Source of the DNA: Cellvibrionales bacterium UBA2618
GTDB taxonomy: Bacteria; Pseudomonadota; Gammaproteobacteria; Pseudomonadales; Porticoccaceae
Length of the DNA: 20,076 nt
NCBI GenBank assembly: GCA_002339165.1
Contig: DDJS01000089.1
Span: 2,725 to 22,800 of the forward strand
Direction of reading: 5' to 3'
Shown here: positions 14,773 through 20,076 of the stretch, in pieces
Layout: each line of letters begins with the position of its first letter
Numbering within the stretch: the first letter of the stretch is position 1
Notes under the pieces: generated by a model
Seen by the model: the letters and a program-made list of their open reading frames with translations, nothing else
Database searches by the model: none
Told to the model about the DNA's origin: nothing
Program-made: the position numbers and the translations under genes

Positions 14773-15297
14773 ATTAAAAAAGATAGTAAGCGTTCGCGTC
14801 TTAATGAAGACATCACCGCCCCTGAAGTTCGCTTAGTGGGTTCAGATGGTAGCCAGGTTGGTTTAGTCAGCTTGCAGCACGCGCTCGAGATGGCGCAAAA
14901 GGAAACTTTAGATCTGGTTGAAATTTCGCCAGATGCGGAGCCACCGGTGTGCAAACTGATGGACTATGGCAAGCACGTTTTCGACATTAAGAAAAAGGTC
15001 GCGTTGCAACGTAAAAAACAAAAGCAGACACAGGTCAAAGAGATGAAGTTTCGTCCGGGAACGGATGAGGGTGATTATCAAATCAAGTTACGTAATGTGA
15101 CTCGCTTTTTAGAAAATGGTGACAAAGCCAAAGTTACGCTGCGTTTTCGCGGCCGTGAAATGGCTCACCAAGAACTAGGTATGGTAATGGTCAAGCGGAT
15201 AGAAGCTGACCTTATCGAACTAGCTCAGGTGGAGCAATACCCAAAGATGGAAGGTCGGCAGATGACCATGGTACTAGCTCCGCGTAGCAAGAAGTAG
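14773..15297 (+). CDS. infC: Translation initiation factor IF-3 (AUU start)
   Basis: IF-3 binds the 30S subunit, discriminates against wrong start codons and keeps subunits apart. The 174-residue product has the N-domain (EVRLVGSDGSQVGLVSL near 18-34), the basic linker (IKKKVALQRKKQKQ) and the C-domain (KEMKFRPGTDEGDYQIK). The start is ATT at 14773: the frame reads M-KKDSKRSRLNEDI, matching the IF-3 N-terminus, and GGAG (14761-14764) lies eight bases upstream within the thrS stop region. The first in-frame GTG (14836) would delete 21 conserved residues. AUU starts on infC are known in enterobacteria and let IF-3 repress its own synthesis. Confidence 0.96.
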   Translation: MKKDSKRSRLNEDITAPEVRLVGSDGSQVGLVSLQHALEMAQKETLDLVEISPDAEPPVCKLMDYGKHVFDIKKKVALQRKKQKQTQVKEMKFRPGTDEGDYQIKLRNVTRFLENGDKAKVTLRFRGREMAHQELGMVMVKRIEADLIELAQVEQYPKMEGRQMTMVLAPRSKK

Positions 15298-15300
15298 TTA

Positions 15301-15335
15301 GCGCGACCCGCGCGCAGCCAGATTTTGGCAGGCTG
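15301..15335 (+). promoter_or_regulatory. Structured leader before rpmI, possible L20 autoregulation site
   Basis: Two adjacent hairpins lie between infC and rpmI: GCGCG-ACC-CGCGC (15301-15313) and CAGCC/GGCTG (15315-15319 with 15331-15335), the latter competing with an alternative GCCA/TGGC pairing inside its loop. In E. coli, protein L20 represses rpmI-rplT through leader RNA structure in this position. The role here is inferred from location only. Confidence 0.3.
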
Positions 15336-15382
15336 TCCGGGCGTCATTCTTGTCTTTTAACCCTCACTATTGGAGAACTGAA

Positions 15383-15577
15383 ATGCCAAAAGTTAAAACC
15401 CACAGCGGAGCCGCAAAACGCTTCAAAAAAACGGCTGCTGGCTACAAGCACAAGCACCAGCACAAGAGCCATATCCTCACCAAGATGACCACCAAGCGCA
15501 AACGACAGTTGCGCGGCACCAGTATTCTAGGCACCGCTGACTCACCTCGCGTCGATCGTATGTTGCGCAGTAAATAA
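15383..15577 (+). CDS. rpmI: Large-subunit ribosomal protein bL35
   Basis: A 64-residue, very basic protein with the bL35 signature PKVKTHSGAAKRFK at the N-terminus, KHKHQHKSHILTK in the middle and a C-terminal VDRMLRSK. It is a structural protein of the 50S subunit. GGAG lies seven bases before the ATG. It sits between infC (85-base structured gap) and rplT (31-base gap), the standard order. In E. coli it is co-regulated with rplT by L20. Confidence 0.97.
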   Translation: MPKVKTHSGAAKRFKKTAAGYKHKHQHKSHILTKMTTKRKRQLRGTSILGTADSPRVDRMLRSK

Positions 15578-15608
15578 GTCAATCATCAATTTTTGGTAGG
15601 AGAATACT

Positions 15609-15965
15609 ATGCCTCGAGTTAAACGTGGTGTCGAAGCAAACCGTCGACACAAAAAAATCCTCAAACAGGCCAAAGGTTACTATGGTGCGCGCAGTCGCGT
15701 CTACCGTGTTGCCGTTCAAGCCGTCACTAAAGCCGGGCAATATGCCTATCGCGATCGTCGGGCCAAGAAGCGTACTTTTCGTCGCTTGTGGATTGCCCGT
15801 ATTAACGCGCAATCGCGCTTTGAAGGTTTGGCGTACAGCCGCCTGATCAACGGTCTAAACAAAGCCGGCATCGAGCTCGATCGCCGAGTGTTGGCAGATC
15901 TAGCGGTACACGACAAACCGGCCTTCGGCGCGGTAGTCGCGCAGGCCAAAGCGGCGCTTGCCTAA
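15609..15965 (+). CDS. rplT: Large-subunit ribosomal protein bL20
   Basis: A 118-residue basic protein, the normal length of bL20, an early 50S assembly protein that binds 23S rRNA and, in E. coli, represses its own operon. The N-terminal extension MPRVKRGVEANRRHKKILK and the globular part with AYRDRRAKKRTFRRLWI and FEGLAYSRLINGL are diagnostic. A strong AGGAG precedes the ATG. It is followed by a 124-base gap with a strong intrinsic terminator before pheS, so rplT is a likely end point for part of the transcripts. Confidence 0.98.
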   Translation: MPRVKRGVEANRRHKKILKQAKGYYGARSRVYRVAVQAVTKAGQYAYRDRRAKKRTFRRLWIARINAQSRFEGLAYSRLINGLNKAGIELDRRVLADLAVHDKPAFGAVVAQAKAALA

Positions 15966-15972
15966 TGTTAAT

Positions 15973-16049
15973 CGATGCTTACGTTGTGTAAGCATCGTGC
16001 AGGCTGGGCAAAGATAGGGAAGGAGCGCAGGCTCTTTTCCTATTTTTTT
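15973..16049 (+). terminator. Double-hairpin terminator/attenuator between rplT and pheS
   Basis: The first hairpin is a perfect 10-bp stem (CGATGCTTAC 15973-15982 with GTAAGCATCG 15988-15997, loop GTTGT). The second is a 13-pair stem (16014-16026 with 16031-16043, two G-U pairs, loop GCAG) running into seven T (16043-16049), a textbook intrinsic terminator inside the operon. In E. coli the pheST genes are controlled by attenuation through the Phe-rich leader peptide pheM at this position. Here no leader peptide with a ribosome site is convincing, so this may be attenuation by another route or simple partial termination. Confidence 0.75.
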
Positions 16050-16089
16050 ATCACCTAACAACTCACTCGGTGCACACGGGTACTCTCTT

Positions 16090-17103
16090 ATGACTGAATT
16101 GGAACAACTCAGTGAACAGGCGAAAAGTGCTATCGCACAGGCTCGCGAACTCGATACGCTGGAGCGTCTGCGGGTCGAATATCTGGGTAAGAAAGGCAGC
16201 ATCACCGCATTGTTAAAAAATCTTGGCCAGCTTTCGGCGGAGAATAGGCCGGCGGCGGGAGCGCGCATCAACGAGGTCAAGCAGGCGCTTCAGGCGCTGA
16301 TTAATGCACACAAACAACACCTTGAGGATCGCGCGCTGGGCGCCCAACTCGCGGCGCAAGCGCTGGATGTTACGCTGCCTGGGCGGAGCGTCGATGTCGG
16401 TGGATTGCATCCAGTCACGCGCACCCTAGAGCGTATTGAGACGTTTTTTACTGGTGTCGGCTATCAGGTTGCCACGGGTCCTGAAATAGAGGATGACTAC
16501 CATAATTTTGAGGCGTTAAACATTCCAGCGCACCACCCGGCTCGTGCCATGCACGATACGTTTTATATCGATAACAGCACGGTGCTGCGCACCCATACAT
16601 CTCCGGTGCAAGTGCGCACCATGAAAGAGCAGGCGCCGCCGATCAGGATTATCTGCCCGGGTCGGGTCTACCGCTGCGATTCTGACCTAACGCATACGCC
16701 GATGTTTCATCAGGTTGAGGGATTGGTGGTTGATCGTGCGATTAGCTTTGCCGACCTCAAGGGTGTGGTCGATCAATTTTTGAAAGCGTTTTTTGAAGCC
16801 GATTTGCCGGTGCGTTTTCGGCCTTCATATTTTCCGTTTACCGAGCCCTCTGCTGAGGTCGATATCCAGTGCAGTAACTGCGCGGGAGACGGGTGTCGGG
16901 TGTGTAGTCGTACCGGCTGGTTGGAGGTCATGGGCTGTGGGATGGTGCACCCTGCGGTGTTTTCTCACTGCAATATCGATACTGAGGAATACACCGGGTT
17001 TGCTTTTGGCATGGGCGTTGAACGTCTGGCGATGCTGCGTTATGGCGTCAACGACCTGCGGTTATTTTTTGACAACGATCTACGTTTTTTAAAACAATTT
17101 TAG
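16090..17103 (+). CDS. pheS: Phenylalanyl-tRNA synthetase alpha subunit
   Basis: The catalytic subunit of the (alpha-beta)2 class II enzyme, 337 residues. An N-terminal coiled coil (about 1-85, tRNA contact) precedes the catalytic domain: GPEIEDDYHNFEALN (130-144), RVYRCD (192-197), FHQVEG (206-211), PFTEPSAEVDI (249-259) and GFAFGMGVERLAMLRYG (303-319). Between 261 and 272 there are four Cys (261, 264, 269, 272) in a CxxC-x4-CxxC arrangement that could hold a metal; E. coli lacks it but other bacteria have it. The Shine-Dalgarno is poor. pheT follows after 13 bases. Confidence 0.98.
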   Translation: MTELEQLSEQAKSAIAQARELDTLERLRVEYLGKKGSITALLKNLGQLSAENRPAAGARINEVKQALQALINAHKQHLEDRALGAQLAAQALDVTLPGRSVDVGGLHPVTRTLERIETFFTGVGYQVATGPEIEDDYHNFEALNIPAHHPARAMHDTFYIDNSTVLRTHTSPVQVRTMKEQAPPIRIICPGRVYRCDSDLTHTPMFHQVEGLVVDRAISFADLKGVVDQFLKAFFEADLPVRFRPSYFPFTEPSAEVDIQCSNCAGDGCRVCSRTGWLEVMGCGMVHPAVFSHCNIDTEEYTGFAFGMGVERLAMLRYGVNDLRLFFDNDLRFLKQF

Positions 17104-17116
17104 GTTGGGGTGACGA

Positions 17117-19495
17117 GTGAAATTTAGCGAAGCATGGTTGCGGGAATTAGTGGATCCAGAACTGTCTTGCGAGGATTTGGTGGCTCAGATCACCATGGCC
17201 GGTGTCGAAGTGGAGAGCGTTGAGGCAGCGACGAGTATTACCGAGGCGGTGGTGGTGGGCGAGATCGTCGCCATAGCGGCGCATCCTGATGCCGACAAAT
17301 TACGCGTTTGCGAAGTCAATGCCGGCATTGAAATCCCGATACAGGTGGTGTGTGGCGCTCCCAATGCGCGGGTCGGCATCAAGGTGCCACTGGCTCGAGT
17401 CGGGGCTCTATTGCCAGACGACTTTACTATCAAGGCCGCTAAAATACGTGGTATTGCGTCCGAGGGTATGCTCTGTGCAGCCACAGAACTTCAATTGGGC
17501 GATGATGACGATGGTTTGTGGGAACTTCCCGGCGACGCACCGGTTGGTATGTCACTGGTCGATTATCTGGGTCTAGCAGATAATATTATCGAAGTGGATT
17601 TGACTCCCAATCGCGGCGATTGTCTGAGTATTCGTGGGCTCGCGCGTGAAATAGGCGTGCTCAATCAGTTGCCTGTGGGGGCCATCGACTGTTCGCCAGT
17701 AGCGGCGACCCTAGAGGATATATTGCCGGTCGAAATACAGGCGCCGCAGGGATGTGCTCGTTATGTTGGACGGGTTGTACGCGACCTAGAGCTAGCCAGA
17801 CCGACACCGCAGTGGATGCAGGAGAAGCTTCGCCGCAGTGGCATTCGCAGCCTCGGTCCGGCGATCGATGTGACAAATTACGTGATGTTAGAGCTCGGTC
17901 AACCGATGCATGCTTTCGATCTTGCAACGCTCGATGGCGGTATTGTGGTGCGCATGGGTCAGGGCGAGACGTTGCAATTGCTGGATGATAGTGAAGCGCG
18001 GGTTAATAGTGACACGCTACTTATCGCAGACCACAGTAAACCGCTGGCGTTGGCAGGTGTTATGGGTGGCGCGGCATCTGCAGTGGGCGCGGCGACGCGC
18101 GATATATTCTTTGAGAGCGCTTGGTTTAATCCACTCGCTATAGCCGGCAAGGCACGTGCCTTTGGTAAGCATACCGACTCGTCACACCGCTATGAACGCG
18201 GCGTCGACAGTGGCCTTCAAGTCGCCGCCATCGAGCGAGCAACGGCATTAATACTGTCGATTTGCGGCGGCGCTGCTGGACCATTGGTGATCGAAGAGGC
18301 GTCGGCCGAACTACCGCAGCCGGTATCGATCAAGCTGCGAAATGCACGTTTGGCGCAGCAACTCGGCGTCGACTTGCCGACCGAGTTGGTCGACGATATG
18401 TTGCAGCGTTTGGGCCTTGAAAATCGCGGTCGCGACGCTGCGGGTTCGACCTGGATAGCGCCGTCGTGGCGTTTTGATCTGGCGATTGAGCAAGATTTGG
18501 TCGAAGAGGTTGCGCGTATCTACGGATATAACAACTTACCCACGACCACGCCTGAGATGGCGCTCGAAATTCAGCCGGTGCCAGAGACTCAGTTGGAACT
18601 CTCTCTTTTTAGGCAGCAACTGGTCAGTAGTGGTTATCGCGAGGTGATCACCTATAGCTTTGTCGATCCTGCGATGCAAGCGCTGCTCGAACCACAGCAG
18701 CCAGCTGTGGCGCTGACTAACCCAATCTCAACCGACATGGCGGTGATGCGCACTAGCCTTTGGCCCGGGCTGTTGACCACAGCGATACATAACCTCAATC
18801 GCCAACAGAGCCGCATACGTATTTTTGAGAGCGGCCAGTGCTTTATTTCCAGCGCCGAGGGTTTGACTCAAAACAGCGCGTTGGCCGGTGCCATTTGCGG
18901 AACACGTCATGCTAGCGACTGGACATCGAGCAGGCAGACGGTGGACTTTTTCGACGTTAAAGGCGATGTTGAGGCATTGCTGGCGCGCACCGCGCAGCGC
19001 GCTCATTATAGCTTTGTGGCGGCCGAGCATGCAGCGTTACATCCAGGGCAGTCTGCCTCGATACTGCGTGGTGGCGAGGCTATGGGCTGGCTCGGTGCAT
19101 TGCATCCGAAAATACAACGGCAACTGGGATTAAGTCAGCCGATTTATCTGTTCCAACTGGATTTGGCGGATCTGATGCACGTGGCTTTGCCAGCCTATCG
19201 AGATATCAGCAAATTTCCCGAGGTACGTCGCGATCTGGCATTTTTTGTCGATCCGGCGGTATCCGCGGCGGCTGTCCTGAGTGTGGCTCGCTCGGCAGCC
19301 GGCAGCGATGTGATCGATGTCGCACTGTTCGATGTCTATCGAGAGGATAAATCGCAAGATCAGCTCAAGAGCTTGGCCGTGTCGCTGACTTTTCAGCGCA
19401 CTGATCGCACCCTCACCGATGAAGAAGTTAACGACGCGGTCGAAAAGACGATGGCAGCGCTGGTGAGCGCCTGTGGTGCGCAGTTGCGGGGCTAG
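17117..19495 (+). CDS. pheT: Phenylalanyl-tRNA synthetase beta subunit
   Basis: The 792-residue beta subunit, close to the E. coli length. It begins KFSEAWLRELVDP, carries the EMAP-like tRNA-binding domain (about 40-150, with HPDADKLRVCEV), the B3/4 editing region, the B5 domain, the pseudo-catalytic core (REVITYSF, MRTSLWPGLL) and a C-terminal anticodon-binding FDX-ACB domain (about 700-790, FPEVRRDLAFFVD to LTDEEVNDAVEK). The start is GTG 17117 with a G-rich stretch just upstream, 13 bases after pheS. In many gammaproteobacteria ihfA comes next; here a convergent TonB-dependent receptor gene follows instead. Confidence 0.98.
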   Translation: MKFSEAWLRELVDPELSCEDLVAQITMAGVEVESVEAATSITEAVVVGEIVAIAAHPDADKLRVCEVNAGIEIPIQVVCGAPNARVGIKVPLARVGALLPDDFTIKAAKIRGIASEGMLCAATELQLGDDDDGLWELPGDAPVGMSLVDYLGLADNIIEVDLTPNRGDCLSIRGLAREIGVLNQLPVGAIDCSPVAATLEDILPVEIQAPQGCARYVGRVVRDLELARPTPQWMQEKLRRSGIRSLGPAIDVTNYVMLELGQPMHAFDLATLDGGIVVRMGQGETLQLLDDSEARVNSDTLLIADHSKPLALAGVMGGAASAVGAATRDIFFESAWFNPLAIAGKARAFGKHTDSSHRYERGVDSGLQVAAIERATALILSICGGAAGPLVIEEASAELPQPVSIKLRNARLAQQLGVDLPTELVDDMLQRLGLENRGRDAAGSTWIAPSWRFDLAIEQDLVEEVARIYGYNNLPTTTPEMALEIQPVPETQLELSLFRQQLVSSGYREVITYSFVDPAMQALLEPQQPAVALTNPISTDMAVMRTSLWPGLLTTAIHNLNRQQSRIRIFESGQCFISSAEGLTQNSALAGAICGTRHASDWTSSRQTVDFFDVKGDVEALLARTAQRAHYSFVAAEHAALHPGQSASILRGGEAMGWLGALHPKIQRQLGLSQPIYLFQLDLADLMHVALPAYRDISKFPEVRRDLAFFVDPAVSAAAVLSVARSAAGSDVIDVALFDVYREDKSQDQLKSLAVSLTFQRTDRTLTDEEVNDAVEKTMAALVSACGAQLRG

Positions 19496-19518
19496 CCTAG
19501 AATGCCCGGCATCTTTGT

Positions 19519-19552
19519 CTAGCGCCGTTGCAGCGCTAGTCTAGGAGTTTTT
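19519..19552 (+). terminator. Weak candidate terminator after pheT
   Basis: CTAGCGC (19519-19525) and GCGCTAG (19533-19539) form a perfect seven-pair stem with a seven-base loop, 24 bases after the pheT stop. The T-run (five T at 19548-19552) begins eight bases after the stem, further than in a good intrinsic terminator. The rest of 19496-19804 holds no gene I can support. Confidence 0.4.
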
Positions 19553-19743
19553 GGCCCTGTTCGCGCGGTGGGTATCTGTCAAAAAAAACAGGCATCTAGC
19601 CCTTGGTTGGGTAGTTGTTCCCGCTGCATACACCTTTTAGTGACACATCGCTATCTGTCGCAACCATTGCGGCGGTAGTGCGCGGCTGTTCAATCAACAC
19701 TGCGCTGATGGCGACATGGATTTCTACTAATTTTCGCAGCAAT

Positions 19744-19780
19744 AAAAAAAGGGCCCAGCGACCTATGGTCAACTGAGCCC
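19744..19780 (-). terminator. Intrinsic terminator of the TonB-dependent receptor gene
   Basis: On the minus strand GGGCTCAG (19780-19773) pairs with CTGGGCCC (19758-19751) with one G-U; the inner GACC/GGTC extends the stem to a small loop, and seven T follow (19750-19744). It lies 24 bases after the receptor stop codon. Confidence 0.85.
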
Positions 19781-19804
19781 TCTAGAGAGAGTTTTAATTA
19801 GTGA

Positions 19805-20076
19805 TTAAAACTCGGTCTGGATCTCAACACCAAAGGCACGCCCTTGCGTCTGTTGAGCATAACTCAACAGCGTCGAGGTGGTTCTGCTCACCCAGTTGGT
19901 TTCGTCTGTGAGGTTATTAATGAACGCCGCCACCTTGTAACCATCTTTTTCGAAGGCCATATTGAGGTGCAGCTTGCCATATGCATCAACCAATGCCACT
20001 GGATCATTGTCTTCCTGTGTATAGAAATCATCCGTCCAGCTGTAAGCGGCGCTTGAAGTAAGCATTCCTCCGGCAA
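19805..20076 (-). CDS. TonB-dependent outer-membrane receptor, C-terminal end (partial)
   Basis: About 90 residues are visible; the frame is open to the window edge, so the gene begins outside. The end has the features of a 22-strand TonB-dependent receptor barrel: alternating strand patterns, VDAYGKLHLNMAFEKDGYKVAAF, the recurring INNLTDE turn of the penultimate strands, then GRAFGVEIQTEF ending in the terminal Phe recognised by the BAM machinery. Such receptors import siderophores, cobalamin, glycans or other large ligands. The ligand cannot be told from this piece. It converges on pheT and has its own strong terminator. Confidence 0.88.
   Translation of the reverse strand, partial: AGGMLTSSAAYSWTDDFYTQEDNDPVALVDAYGKLHLNMAFEKDGYKVAAFINNLTDETNWVSRTTSTLLSYAQQTQGRAFGVEIQTEF

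Noticed and set aside
15975..16058. 27-codon ORF ending FSYFFIT, as a pheM-like leader peptide
   Set aside because: No Shine-Dalgarno, start codon inside a perfect hairpin, and its Phe codons overlap the 3' arm and T-run of the terminator.

Overview
The window looks like a chromosomal segment of a free-living, probably aquatic, gammaproteobacterium. The evidence is the order thrS-infC-rpmI-rplT-pheS-pheT, an AUU-started infC, an anticodon-like hairpin before thrS, a near-consensus Fur box, a TonB-dependent receptor and Proteobacteria-type small genes (YdjA-like, YaiI-like, DUF1145-like). No genus can be named from sequence alone. I see no tRNA, rRNA, CRISPR array, insertion sequence or phage gene.

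Layout. (1) 133-753, minus strand: a YdjA-type nitroreductase. (2) 754-1575: no convincing protein gene, but a 17/19 Fur box (1084-1102) followed on the minus strand by about 170 nt of hairpin-forming sequence and an intrinsic terminator (900-932); this is a candidate iron-regulated small RNA. (3) 1576-8797, minus strand: five genes, read in transcription order as a lysine-6-dehydrogenase/saccharopine-dehydrogenase-like enzyme, an ALDH7 (antiquitin) aldehyde dehydrogenase, a Glu/Leu-type amino-acid dehydrogenase, a fused alpha-beta 2-oxoacid dehydrogenase E1, and a FabD-like acyltransferase with an altered active site. An NhaC-family carrier (9172-10611) lies just upstream on the same strand. 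(4) 10892-12635: small genes encoding an NTF2/SnoaL-like protein, a DUF1145-like membrane protein, a glutaredoxin-like protein and a YaiI/DUF188 protein. (5) 12723-19495, plus strand: the translation operon thrS-infC-rpmI-rplT-pheS-pheT with its control elements. (6) 19805-20076, minus strand: the C-terminal end of a TonB-dependent receptor with its terminator.

How the genes may work together. The gene order in region 3 matches a reaction order: lysine uptake (NhaC-type carrier?), lysine to allysine/piperideine-6-carboxylate, then 2-aminoadipate, then 2-oxoadipate, then glutaryl-CoA. The last genes are tightly coupled: the amino-acid dehydrogenase and E1 overlap by 14 bp, and E1 and the acyltransferase by 4 bp (ATGA). 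No E2, E3, glutaryl-CoA dehydrogenase or regulator gene is present. The acyltransferase keeps Ser98 and His214 but appears to have Met where FabD has its malonate-binding Arg. The pathway assignment is inference from family membership and order. The translation operon is conventional and carries recognisable control signals: a tRNA-Thr anticodon mimic before thrS, an AUU start for infC and a strong terminator/attenuator before pheS.
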